NCBI RefSeq assembly: GCF_938015785.1
Contig: NZ_CALLWC010000065.1
Coordinates: forward strand, 82,368 to 146,367
Length of the DNA stretch: 64,000 bases
From: an uncultured Campylobacter sp.
GTDB taxonomy: Bacteria; Campylobacterota; Campylobacteria; Campylobacterales; Campylobacteraceae
Direction of reading: 5' to 3'
Under the pieces are notes generated by a model. It was not told the DNA's origin. It saw only the letters and a program-made list of their open reading frames with translations, and did no database searches. How positions within the stretch are numbered: the first letter of the stretch is position 1; each line of letters starts with the position of its first letter. Of the stretch, positions 6,664 through 15,546 are shown in pieces. Made by a program: the position numbers and the translations under genes.

Positions 6664-8773
6664 TTCTTTGAAGCCTTACGAGCGCGAAATCCTTGCCGCG
6701 GCGGCTCTTGCGCGCGATTTGGCAAAAACTGGATGCAAGCAGAGCGAAGCGGCAAACTTAAAAAGCGCGGACAAACTCCAAAGCAGCGCGGCAAATGTAA
6801 ATTTAAAAGATGCGAAAAATTCTAACAGAAGCGCAAATTTCAATGACGCGGAAAATTCTAGCGGCGGCACAGATACCGCGCGCGACCTGCAATCGGCGCA
6901 GACGCAAGAGCAAGAACGCGCGTCGATGATTGAAATTTACGGCGAGGATGCGGCGGAGTTTATTGCGTTTTTTTTCGGCGCGCTGATTGCGGGTTTTGCG
7001 CCGGTGCTGCTGCGAGAGCCAAAATTTAGCGGCAAATTTCATCTCGGCGGCGACGTGAAAATTCTAAATCTCGCCGCAGCACAAAATTTAGACGAATTCA
7101 GCCCTAATGATTTAGAAAAAATTTCGCCGCACGATACGGGAAAATCCGCGCTTAAAATTTCATCTAAAAACGCGCCGCAAAATCACGCGCCGTGCGAGCA
7201 AGAGGCTGTCTCTTTGCATCTACTGCGCGCCGATCAAAAATTTTATATCAAAACTTCGGGCTCGACGGGCGAGGCGAAAAATATCGAAAAAAGCCTGCGC
7301 GATATGGTTTTGGAGGCGGAATTTTTAGTAGAAAGATTCGGCCTTTGCGCAAGCGATCGATTTTTATCGGGCGTCTCGCACCAAAATATGTTTGGGCTTA
7401 CTTTTAGCATCTTCGTGCCGCTGCTTTGCGGCTCACGCACGCAAAAAGGCGGCCTAAATTACCCTGAAATCATCCTCGCAGCCGATCTTGCGGGCGCCGT
7501 GCTGATCAGCTCGCCCACGGTGCTCGGCGCGCTGTGCGAACACGCAGATGCTGCAAACATAGCGCCTTTGAGCACCATTTTTAGCGCGGGTGCGCCGCTA
7601 AGTCCTGCGATCCGAGATAGATTGGCAGTGCTTAGCAATGCCCGCATCGTCGATATTTACGGCTCCAGCGAAACGGGCGTGATAGCTTGCAACGAGGGCG
7701 CGGGACTTAAGAAATTTGCTCCCGTTAGCGTGCAGATCCGCACGGATATCGATAGCTGCGGCACGACAAAACGCGAGGGCAAGCCCTTCGATCTCGCGGC
7801 AAGTTCTTGCGACAAAAATTCTACGGCAGAGCCTAAAACGCGCTGTGCGGACGGGCAAGACGCAAACCGCTCGGGCAAGCAGGCGTCTAAATTTAATGCA
7901 GACGTTAGCGATAAAACCGCGACCGATACAGAAAACAGCTCCGCACCGAACTCTGCGACCAAACACGACGATAAATTTACGCAAGAGGGCGAGCTTTGCG
8001 ATAAATTTGGGGCAAAGCAGCCCACCGACAAATTTTTGCAAACGGGCGAGTTTACGATCAGCTCGCCTTGGTGTAAGAGCTTCGAAAGCCGCGATTTCGG
8101 CTATGTGCGCGCAGATGAGATCACGCTTTTGGGGCGCGGCGACCGCACCGTCAAAATCAACGAAAACCGCGTGAGCCTCGATCTGCTCGAAGCCAAGCTT
8201 CGCTCGCACGAATTTATCGGCGAATGCAGGATCGATCTGCACCCGCAGCGCGACCGCGCCGTAGCCCTTATCAAACTTAGCGAGCGCGGCGAGCAGGCAT
8301 TTCGCGTAGGCGGCAAAAAGGGCGTCACGGACGAGCTGAAGGCCTTTTTGAAGCCCGAATTCGGCGCGATTTTGCGCTACTTCAAAATCGCAAGCAAGCT
8401 GCCTTTTAACGAGCAGGGCAAGCTAAGCAAAAAGGACTTTTTAAGCGCCCTGCAGCGCTACGAGGTGCCCGTTTTCGAGCAAAGCGCGGAGAATGAGTTT
8501 CGCGCGAAGGTGCGCGCTAGCGATTTTTATTTCGACGGACACTTTGCGCGATTTGCGCTAGTGCCCGCGTTTATGCAGCTTCGCTTCGTATTGATCTGTG
8601 CAAAAGCCCTCGGCTACGAGCTAGACGGCACGCAAAAGATAGAAAATTTAAAATTTACGAATTTCATCCGCCCCGGCGATGAAATTTTAATCAAAATCAC
8701 CGAAGCAAGCGGCAAGCTCCGCTTTGAAATTTCAAACGACAAGGTCTGCGCCAGTGGAAGAATTTGCCTTTAA
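6644..8773 (+). CDS. Fusion of AMP-dependent acyl/aryl ligase with a hotdog 3-hydroxyacyl-ACP dehydratase
   Basis: A 709-residue two-domain enzyme. The ligase has the P-loop TSGSTGEAK (204-212), the DIYGSSET motif (337-343), GRGDRTVKINENRVS (497-511) and the catalytic lysine region NEQGKLSKKDF (589-599). It would activate the aromatic or acyl starter as an adenylate and load it onto ACP. From about residue 612 a FabZ/ApeI-like hotdog domain follows, with the helix region DFYFDGHFARFALVPAFMQL (putative His633). Two segments, about 32-93 and 372-468, are low-complexity Asn/Ser/Lys/Asp-rich inserts absent from the family; the second lies between the ligase core and its C-terminal subdomain. It overlaps the downstream gene by 20 nt. 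Confidence 0.85.
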   Translation: MLKNLINSLKPYEREILAAAALARDLAKTGCKQSEAANLKSADKLQSSAANVNLKDAKNSNRSANFNDAENSSGGTDTARDLQSAQTQEQERASMIEIYGEDAAEFIAFFFGALIAGFAPVLLREPKFSGKFHLGGDVKILNLAAAQNLDEFSPNDLEKISPHDTGKSALKISSKNAPQNHAPCEQEAVSLHLLRADQKFYIKTSGSTGEAKNIEKSLRDMVLEAEFLVERFGLCASDRFLSGVSHQNMFGLTFSIFVPLLCGSRTQKGGLNYPEIILAADLAGAVLISSPTVLGALCEHADAANIAPLSTIFSAGAPLSPAIRDRLAVLSNARIVDIYGSSETGVIACNEGAGLKKFAPVSVQIRTDIDSCGTTKREGKPFDLAASSCDKNSTAEPKTRCADGQDANRSGKQASKFNADVSDKTATDTENSSAPNSATKHDDKFTQEGELCDKFGAKQPTDKFLQTGEFTISSPWCKSFESRDFGYVRADEITLLGRGDRTVKINENRVSLDLLEAKLRSHEFIGECRIDLHPQRDRAVALIKLSERGEQAFRVGGKKGVTDELKAFLKPEFGAILRYFKIASKLPFNEQGKLSKKDFLSALQRYEVPVFEQSAENEFRAKVRASDFYFDGHFARFALVPAFMQLRFVLICAKALGYELDGTQKIENLKFTNFIRPGDEILIKITEASGKLRFEISNDKVCASGRICL

Positions 8774-10949
8774 GCCCGCGTTTTTGCTGCCCTACTTCAA
8801 CCACCCCGCGCGCATCGCCGAGCTCGTAAGCGCCCTGGCGCCCATCGCGCCCGTGCTGATCGTGGACGACGGTAGCGACGAAGCGAGCAAAAGCGCGCTA
8901 AAGGGGCTTGCGGCTCAAATTTACACCCGCGCGCAAAACGGCGGCAAAGGCGCTGCCGTGTGCGACGGGCTGGCGTGGGCGAAGGAGCTTGGATTTACGC
9001 ACGCCTTTCAGATCGACGCAGACTTTCAGCACGACGTAAGCAGGTGCGGGGAGTTTTTGGCGCTTGCGGCGCAGCAGCCCACCGCGCTGATCTGCGCCGC
9101 GCCCGCGTATGACGAAAGCGCGCCCAAATCCCGCCTGCACGGACGCAAGATAATGAATTTTTGGTGCGTGGTAAATACCCTTTCGCACCGCATAAAAGAC
9201 GCGATGTGCGGCTTCAGAATTTACCCGTTAGAGGGGATCGTGCCGCTTCTGTCCCGCACGAAAAGCCGCAGGATGGGCTTTGATGCCGAAATTTTAATCC
9301 TAGCCGCGCGGGCTGGGCTAGAGATAAAATGGCTCGATCTGGCGGTGCGCTACGAAGCAGGCGGAGTGAGCCACTTCGCGCCGTTTCGGGATAATTTCGG
9401 AATTTCGCTGATGCACGCGAGGCTATTTTGCGGGCTCCCGCTCTGGCTTGCAAAAAGGGCGCTTCGCCGCTTTAGCTCGCTTTTTGACGACGATGGCGGG
9501 CATAATGACGCGATAAGGCCGCGCAACATGATCGGTGCGGCGAAAAAGTACGATCGAGGCGCCGTAGAAAATAGCCGCGATATGGGGGCGCAAAATGATC
9601 TCGCCGCCGCACGAGAGCCGAAGGCTAAGAGCGCAGATAGCGGGCCTTCCGTGCAAAAAGGTGTAAAGAGCACTCCCGTCGCTGCAGAAGAAAGCCCTTA
9701 TGCCGTAAAAGATCTCGATTCAGGCACGACGGAAAGCAGCCGCGACGAGAGGGGGCGAGAGGATACCAACACCGCGCAAAAACCCATAGCAAAGAGCGAG
9801 CGCGAAACGACCAGCAGCGGTACGCAGGCTAAGCACTGGAGCGAAAACAACGAAAAAGCGGGCGTGGCGCTTTTAAATTTAGCTCGCTTCGTCACGCTTT
9901 ACACGCCTGATTTTTGCATGCGAGGCACCGCGCTTTGTATCTCGGCGATCTATTTTGCACTGCTTAAAAACGAACGGCGCGCAATCAGGGAGTTTTTGCG
10001 GCGCGCGCTTGATCGCGAGCCCAAGATCCGCGAAATTTACGCGAATTTTTATAAATTTTCCCTCAGTCTGTGTGAAAAAATCGCGGTTTGGAACGGCAAG
10101 ATCGCGCTGGATCAAATTCGCGTGCAAAGCGGTATGAAGGAGCTTTTAAGCGACGGAACGGGCAAAATTTTAATCACTTCTCACTTCGGCAACACCGAGA
10201 TCGCGCGCGCCCTTTCGGCAAGCACGGCGGGGATAAAAATCAACGTGCTGATCTTTCGCAAACACAGCGAAAATTTTATGAAATTTATCGAAAAAATGGG
10301 CGGCGGCGTGAAAATTCTATACGTCGGCGAGCTCGGCATCGGCGAGATGCTGCAAATCAAAGAGCTACTGCAAAACGGCGAGCATATCGCAGTGATGGGC
10401 GATCGTATGCCGGTGGGCTCAGATAAATTTCAAAGCGAGGATTTTTTAGGACGCAGCGCGAACTTCCCGATCGGCGGCTATCTGCTCGCCAAAATTTTAG
10501 ACGCGCCGCTATTTAGCCTATGGTGCTACGAGGGGCGCAGCGGCCACGAGCTTCGGCTACAACCGCTGCCTGCGCCGCTAAAAAGCCGCGATAAGGCGCG
10601 ATCTGTAGCGGCGCCGCTTAAAAGCTACGTGCGGCAGCTAGAGCTTTATGCCAAAGAATTTCCTTCTCAATGGTATAATTTCTTTGATTTTTGGGCGCAA
10701 GGAAAAGACGTGAGCGAGACGATGCGCGACGGCACCGTAAATTTCGGCGAGACGAGCACGGATACTGCGTCAAATTTAAATGGCGCAGCGGATTTAAACG
10801 ACACGGCAAGTTCGAATGCCGCATCAAATTTAAAAAATGCGGCGGACTCGGATACTGCGCTAAATTTAGATAATTCAAATTTGAGCGCTGCAAAATCCGC
10901 ATCGCAAGACGAAAAATTTCATAGCGGAGAGAGGAATGAAAGAGTATAA
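8754..10949 (+). CDS. Fusion of family 2 glycosyltransferase with LpxL-type lipid acyltransferase
   Basis: Bifunctional protein of about 731 residues. The N-terminal GT2 domain (residues about 5-245) shows LLPYFNH, the nucleotide-binding VDDGSDE and the DXD-like DADFQHD near residue 88. After a charged low-complexity linker (about 250-365) comes a LpxL/HtrB-type acyltransferase domain with ITSHFGNTE (an HX4E motif), MGDRMPVG and a late QWYNFFDFW. The pair is typical of aryl polyene loci and may attach and modify the lipid anchor. The GTG at 8754 was preferred to a TTG ten codons upstream because it starts next to the first GT2 strand. The C-terminal ~50 residues are a degenerate SNLxxAAD repeat tail with AAATTT in the DNA. 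Confidence 0.85.
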   Translation: MEEFAFKPAFLLPYFNHPARIAELVSALAPIAPVLIVDDGSDEASKSALKGLAAQIYTRAQNGGKGAAVCDGLAWAKELGFTHAFQIDADFQHDVSRCGEFLALAAQQPTALICAAPAYDESAPKSRLHGRKIMNFWCVVNTLSHRIKDAMCGFRIYPLEGIVPLLSRTKSRRMGFDAEILILAARAGLEIKWLDLAVRYEAGGVSHFAPFRDNFGISLMHARLFCGLPLWLAKRALRRFSSLFDDDGGHNDAIRPRNMIGAAKKYDRGAVENSRDMGAQNDLAAAREPKAKSADSGPSVQKGVKSTPVAAEESPYAVKDLDSGTTESSRDERGREDTNTAQKPIAKSERETTSSGTQAKHWSENNEKAGVALLNLARFVTLYTPDFCMRGTALCISAIYFALLKNERRAIREFLRRALDREPKIREIYANFYKFSLSLCEKIAVWNGKIALDQIRVQSGMKELLSDGTGKILITSHFGNTEIARALSASTAGIKINVLIFRKHSENFMKFIEKMGGGVKILYVGELGIGEMLQIKELLQNGEHIAVMGDRMPVGSDKFQSEDFLGRSANFPIGGYLLAKILDAPLFSLWCYEGRSGHELRLQPLPAPLKSRDKARSVAAPLKSYVRQLELYAKEFPSQWYNFFDFWAQGKDVSETMRDGTVNFGETSTDTASNLNGAADLNDTASSNAASNLKNAADSDTALNLDNSNLSAAKSASQDEKFHSGERNERV

Positions 10950-11481
10950 ATTTCGCGCCAGATTTTACGACGCCGATCCGATGGGCGTGATGTGGCACGG
11001 CAACTACGTAAAGCTCTGCGAGGACGCTAGATGCGAGTTTTGGCGCGACGCAGGCTACACATATATGCAGATGAGAGATGATGGATTTATATATCCCATT
11101 ATCAAAATGGAATTTAAATTTATCGCGCCGATACTTTTTGACGACGAGGTTGCGGTAAGCATCGAGCTGCTTGAGTGCGACACGATCATAAAATTTTCCT
11201 ACCGCATCAAAAGCCCATCGGGCACGCTATTGGCCAAAGCTACCACGTCGCAAGCCGCAGTGGAGCTTGATTCCAAAAGGACGCTGTATGAGATACCGCC
11301 GCAGTTAAGGGCGTGCGCGGATAAAATTTTAGCAAAGAAAAATCCCGCGAGTAAAATTTCAATGGTAAATAAAATTTCAGCAGCAGATAAAATTTCATCG
11401 GCAAGCAAAGCCGCGTCCGAGCAAGACCGCTCTCAAAACGTCGCGGCAAATGAACTTTTGCCTAGCAATAACGAGCAGTGA
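10936..11481 (+). CDS. YbgC/FadM-like acyl-CoA/ACP thioesterase of the APE operon
   Basis: A hotdog thioesterase, 181 residues. The signature RFYDADPMGVMWHGNYV with its catalytic-type aspartate is near residues 9-25, followed by the helix LCEDARCEFW and strands to about residue 130. It would release or proofread acyl chains. The family normally ends near residue 135-140; here a tail of about 45 residues is made of SKISxxxKISxADK-type repeats, again from AAATTT-bearing DNA, so it is probably a repeat-driven extension. The ATG follows GGAGAGG and overlaps the preceding gene by 14 nt. Confidence 0.88.
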   Translation: MKEYKFRARFYDADPMGVMWHGNYVKLCEDARCEFWRDAGYTYMQMRDDGFIYPIIKMEFKFIAPILFDDEVAVSIELLECDTIIKFSYRIKSPSGTLLAKATTSQAAVELDSKRTLYEIPPQLRACADKILAKKNPASKISMVNKISAADKISSASKAASEQDRSQNVAANELLPSNNEQ

Positions 11482-11516
11482 AAATTTAGCGAGCATAAAA
11501 AATTTAAAGGACTACG

Positions 11517-12044
11517 ATGAAAATTTTAGCTTTATTTTTAGCGATTTTAGGGCTTGCGGGCGCGCTTGAAGTAGGCGATCTGGCGCTTAAGACCGACAAT
11601 ATCGGCGGCAAATTTAGCGAAACGCTCAGCATCGAGGGCTTTGCCGAGCCCGTACGAAGTAGCGGTGAGTTTAGGATCAAAGGCGGCGAGCTGTTTTGGA
11701 CGACGCTAGAGCCGGTGCGAAGCGAGCTAAAAATCGGCGCGGACGGCGTCTTTGAGCGCAGCGGCGAAGCGTGGGTCAAAAGCGCCGATTCGCTTTTTGA
11801 CAAGGACACCTTTTTGGCGATCTCGCGCCTGGACGTAGCGCGACTTAGCAAAAATTTCTCGATCGCGCTAAGCGGCAGCAAAGATGCGTGGCGTGCCGAG
11901 CTAAGCCCCAAGGGGATGCTGCAAAATATCTTTAAAAATATCGTGATCGAGGGCGGCGCCTACGTCAGGGTGCTGCGGATCAGCAGCGCTAACGGCGACG
12001 TGAGCGAAAACGTATTTTCGGACGTCGTGAGCTTAGATGAGTAA
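11517..12044 (+). CDS. LolA-like periplasmic lipid/lipoprotein carrier
   Basis: A 175-residue exported protein with a signal peptide (about residues 1-17, ILALFLAILGLAGA). The beta-rich mature part has the LolA-family pattern (FSETLSIEGFAEPVRSSGEF, LFWTTLEPVRSEL, NIVIEGG). In aryl polyene clusters a LolA homologue sits beside an MMPL exporter and is thought to carry the polyene lipid across the periplasm. It overlaps the exporter gene by 8 nt. The start ATG follows AAAGGAC. A general lipoprotein carrier is the alternative, but the context favours the dedicated role. Confidence 0.82.
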   Translation: MKILALFLAILGLAGALEVGDLALKTDNIGGKFSETLSIEGFAEPVRSSGEFRIKGGELFWTTLEPVRSELKIGADGVFERSGEAWVKSADSLFDKDTFLAISRLDVARLSKNFSIALSGSKDAWRAELSPKGMLQNIFKNIVIEGGAYVRVLRISSANGDVSENVFSDVVSLDE

Positions 12045-14208
12045 GAGCGCGATCCTAGCGGCATTCGGCGCGGTTTTCATCGCGCTTTGCGCCTTTATAA
12101 CGTTAAATTTAAACCGCGTAAATTCCGATTTTTACAAGCTGAGCGGCATCGAAATTTCGGGCGAGCAGAAACAAAGCGTCGAGGATTTCAACCGCGAGAT
12201 CGCAAGGCAAATCATCGTCGCAAGCGCAGAGAGAGCGAGCTTTGACGCGTTCATTGCAGATATGCAAAAAAGCGGGCTTTTTGAGAGCATAATCTACGAG
12301 GTCAAGGATGCGAGCGTGTATCAGAGCGAGCTTGCGCGCTTTGCGCCCGCGATGCTCGATGATGCGAGCGTGGAGCTTTTAAAAAGCGATCCGCAGGCCT
12401 TTTTTGAGCGTAGCGCGCGTGAGATTTATTCAAAATTTCGTCCGCTTAGCCTCTCGCAGGACTTTTTCTCGCTTAGCCTTCACTCGCGCCTCAGCTCTCG
12501 CGGCGCGATCAAGCTCGATCCTGCACAGAACCGCTTCATCGCGACCATTGACGGCGCGCCGCACTACCTCGCTACGGCCAAACTCGCTCCGAAAGCAAAC
12601 GACGACGCGCTTAGCGCGCTGGTGCGCGAGGCGCAAAAGAGCGAAATTTTAATCTCCGGCACCGCCCTTTTTAGCGCATTAGGCAAGAGCGCGGGCGTGC
12701 GCGAAAGCTCCATCGCGGGCGCCGTTTCGCTTAGCCTGTGCGCGGCGCTGCTGCTGGCGGCATTTTCGCGCGCACGGATCTTCTGCCTGCTGCTGCCCGC
12801 GCTTTTCGGGCTTGCCTGCGGCGTAGCGGCTACGATGGCGATCCGCGGCTCGATCCACATCCTAAGCGCCGTGGTTTCGACGAGCCTAATCGGGCTGATG
12901 TTGGATTACGCGGTGCACTGGCTCGGCACAAATATCGCGCGCAAAATCGAGGCTCGCTCGATAAAAAGCATGCGAAACATCCTGCTTCTAGGGTTTTTCA
13001 TCACGGCTGGAGGCTACTTCGTATTTTTATTCAGCCCGTTTTTTTTGCTAAAAGAGATCGCGATCTTTGCCATAGCCGCACTTGTGGGGGCGTTTTGTTT
13101 TAGCTACTTCGCCCTGCCGCTACTTCTTGAAGGAGCGGAATTTCGCCCTGCCCCGCTCTTTGCAAAAGCTCTTGAGCTCTACGCAAAGGCGCTTTGCAAG
13201 GTAAACCTAAGCCTAAAAGCGCTCGCCATCGTTTGCGCGGCGTTGCTTGCGTTTTTGTATTTTAAAATGGAGCTTAAGGACGACGTCAGTGAATACGCGA
13301 GCCTGGATAAAAACCTTATCGCGATGAGCGCCAAGCTCGCAAGCATCGGAGGCTCGAGCTTTGATCTGATCGTGGGCAACGATGCGGGCGCAGTAGCCAA
13401 AGAGGCCGTAGCGCGCAGTCTTGCGGACTCATACACCGGCGCGCCGATTTTGGATCCAGCTACGCAGAGCTTTATCAAGCAGGCCTTTGCAAACTACGAT
13501 AGAAGCGCATTTTTACGTCTCGGGCTTAGCCGCGAGCTCGTGGACGCAAACTTTGCCAAGATCGCGGATGCGCCTATTTTAAGCTACGAGCAAGCTAGAA
13601 GCTCCGTTCTTTTTGCCGCGATGCCGAGCATCGATCCGCATATCGCTTTTTTGCGCGGCGTGCGCGATAAGGCAGCCGTAAGCGAGCTTGCCGCGCAGAT
13701 GGGCGCGCTACATCTAAATATGCGAAGCGCCATAAGCGAGGCGTTTTCGCAGATCAAAATCAACGCCTTGTATCTAAAATGCGCCGCGTACGCCCTTGCC
13801 CTCGCGCTGCTGTGGGCGTTTTTCGGCGCGCGGACGGCGTGGCTGATCGTCATCTGTGTTTTTGCGACAAATTTGGCCGTACTTGCCCTGCTTAGCGCAT
13901 TCGGCGTGAGCGTGAATATTTTTGCGATCTTTGCGCTGATCCTATCAGGCGCCGTAGGAATAGACTATATGATCTTTGCAAACAACGATAAGATGGCGCT
14001 TAGCGATAAAATTTTCGGCATCACGCTCGCGTCTTTAACCAGCATAATCTCTTTTTTTACGCTCGCTTTCAGCTCCACCAAGGCCGTGGCGCTGTTTGGG
14101 CTCTGCGTCAGCCTCAATATCGCGCTAGCGGCGATCTTAGCGCAAGTTTTGGCGGCAAGTAAGAAAAGCCAATCAAGCGAGAGCCAAATAACTGAAAGCA
14201 CCGGATAG
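12037..14208 (+). CDS. MMPL/RND-superfamily exporter of the APE operon
   Basis: A 723-residue inner-membrane transporter with the repeated RND layout: one N-terminal helix (about 5-23), a periplasmic domain, five helices (about 230-365), a second leading helix (about 385-405), a second periplasmic domain, and a final helix bundle (about 575-705). Intramembrane motifs such as LIGLMLDYAVHW and AVGIDYMIFA carry the aspartates expected for proton coupling. It probably moves the finished polyene lipid out of the inner membrane and hands it to the LolA-like protein encoded just upstream. It is the last gene of the operon; about 290 bp of AAATTT-rich DNA follow. Confidence 0.88.
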   Translation: MSKSAILAAFGAVFIALCAFITLNLNRVNSDFYKLSGIEISGEQKQSVEDFNREIARQIIVASAERASFDAFIADMQKSGLFESIIYEVKDASVYQSELARFAPAMLDDASVELLKSDPQAFFERSAREIYSKFRPLSLSQDFFSLSLHSRLSSRGAIKLDPAQNRFIATIDGAPHYLATAKLAPKANDDALSALVREAQKSEILISGTALFSALGKSAGVRESSIAGAVSLSLCAALLLAAFSRARIFCLLLPALFGLACGVAATMAIRGSIHILSAVVSTSLIGLMLDYAVHWLGTNIARKIEARSIKSMRNILLLGFFITAGGYFVFLFSPFFLLKEIAIFAIAALVGAFCFSYFALPLLLEGAEFRPAPLFAKALELYAKALCKVNLSLKALAIVCAALLAFLYFKMELKDDVSEYASLDKNLIAMSAKLASIGGSSFDLIVGNDAGAVAKEAVARSLADSYTGAPILDPATQSFIKQAFANYDRSAFLRLGLSRELVDANFAKIADAPILSYEQARSSVLFAAMPSIDPHIAFLRGVRDKAAVSELAAQMGALHLNMRSAISEAFSQIKINALYLKCAAYALALALLWAFFGARTAWLIVICVFATNLAVLALLSAFGVSVNIFAIFALILSGAVGIDYMIFANNDKMALSDKIFGITLASLTSIISFFTLAFSSTKAVALFGLCVSLNIALAAILAQVLAASKKSQSSESQITESTG

Positions 14209-14494
14209 ACGCTATTTGCGTCGCTTGCAGATAAAATTTTATAAAAGAGCGCGCCGTAAATTTACGTAGCCGCGGCGAATGAAAATTTAGCCTAGCGCGC
14301 CGCGAGGTAAAATTTAACTGATTAGCGCGAAATAAAATTTTAGATAAAATTTCAGCCAAGCAAGCTGCGAGCTTAAATTTAAAAAGCAAAATTGCAAGAT
14401 GAAATTTTAAAAGCAGATCTTCGGTGCAGCGTCTCGCGGCGCGCTATTAAATTTGAACCTTTGCGGCGCGTTATTAAATTTAAACCCGTGCGCC

Positions 14495-15406
14495 CTACGC
14501 GTCGCTTTTGCCCGCTTTTATCATCTTTATAAATTCCTTTGCGAGCTTGGAGGGTTTTTTATACACGACCGAAAACGACACGTCCAAAAGCGGCTCATCT
14601 GCGACGTCAAAGAGCGTGATGTAGTCCTTCTGCGTCTCAAAAATGTACCGCGCAAAGCTGAAACTCACGCAAAGCCCCGCCGCAACCATCGCGTTAGCCA
14701 CGTACAGATAGGAGGTGTCGCAGAAAATTTGAGGCGTAAAGCCGGCGTTTTCAAAGATCTTTTTGAAGTTCGATTCGCTTTTTAAAATTTTACTGCTAAT
14801 TGCAAATTTATCGGATTTAAACTCGCTAAGTGCGATCTTGGGGTATTTATCGGTAGAATTTATACTCGCTCGCGAAACGGCAGGATGAGAGGAGCAGACG
14901 CTTAGAAGTAACCTGCGCCTTTTTATAAACTCGCACTCAAGCCCCTCCGCAGAAAGCTCGCCGAAATGCGAGGCATAGACGATGTCAAGCTCGCCGCTTT
15001 TTAGCATCTCGATGAGCGCAGGCTCGGAGTGAGCGTGCAAGACCCTGATATCGGCTTTGGAAAACCTGCTATAAAACATCGCGATGATCTTTTCGATAAA
15101 TTTAAAGCTAGTCGAGGTCGCGCCGATAACGAGTTTGCCCGTTTTGATCGACGAAAGCCCGCGTATTTCGTTATTTAGCTCCTTATTGAGCCTAAGCATA
15201 TTTTTCGCTCTGGCGATGTAAATTTCGCCCGCATAGGTAAGTTCAAGCCCATTTTTTCTATCGAAAATTTCGATCCCGAGCTCCTTTTCTAAAAGCATAA
15301 TGCTCTTTGAAAGCGACGGCTGCGCGATTCCAAGCTCGCTCGCCGCTTTTGTAAAGCTTTTAAGCTCCGAAATTTTTACCGCAAATTCCATATGTCGCAG
15401 GCTCAT
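14495..15406 (-). CDS. LysR-family transcriptional regulator
   Basis: A 303-residue LTTR. The N-terminal winged helix is clear (FTKAASELGIAQPSLSKSIMLLEKELG, residues about 18-45), and the co-inducer domain starts near residue 90 (KTGKLVIGATST). It is divergent from the flavoprotein-cytochrome operon, and the 140-bp spacer holds an LTTR box, so it very likely controls that operon and itself in response to the reductase substrate or a related acid. The ligand cannot be read from sequence. The ATG follows GGGGCA. Confidence 0.9.
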   Translation of the reverse strand: MSLRHMEFAVKISELKSFTKAASELGIAQPSLSKSIMLLEKELGIEIFDRKNGLELTYAGEIYIARAKNMLRLNKELNNEIRGLSSIKTGKLVIGATSTSFKFIEKIIAMFYSRFSKADIRVLHAHSEPALIEMLKSGELDIVYASHFGELSAEGLECEFIKRRRLLLSVCSSHPAVSRASINSTDKYPKIALSEFKSDKFAISSKILKSESNFKKIFENAGFTPQIFCDTSYLYVANAMVAAGLCVSFSFARYIFETQKDYITLFDVADEPLLDVSFSVVYKKPSKLAKEFIKMIKAGKSDA

Positions 15407-15431
15407 TTTTTGCCCCTTCGGTTGAAATTTT

Positions 15432-15446
15432 ATAGCCTTTAGCTAT
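15432..15446. promoter_or_regulatory. Probable LysR-type operator
   Basis: ATAGC-N5-GCTAT, a perfect 5-bp inverted repeat that fits the T-N11-A LTTR rule (T15433, A15445). It lies 26 bp upstream of the LysR start and about 23 bp before the -35 of the divergent operon, the usual place for an LTTR recognition site. Confidence 0.65.
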
Positions 15447-15468
15447 TAAATTATATACCAAATAACAT

Positions 15469-15497
15469 TTGACTTACATAAAGATTTAATATAAAAT
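15469..15497 (+). promoter_or_regulatory. Probable sigma-70 promoter of the flavoprotein operon
   Basis: TTGACT (15469-15474), 17 bp, then TAAAAT (15492-15497; TATAAA overlaps at 15490). A perfect 8-bp inverted repeat, TAAAGATT at 15479-15486 and AATCTTTA at 15507-15514, overlaps the spacer and start region and could be a second operator. Confidence 0.5.
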
Positions 15498-15546
15498 TAC
15501 GACATTAATCTTTAAGGTTAAAAAATCTCTAAGTAAAGGGGCAAAT

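Noticed and set aside
7598..8242. 214-codon antisense frame within the ligase fusion
   Set aside because: Mirror of a GC-rich coding strand; the plus strand has clear ligase motifs across the same DNA.
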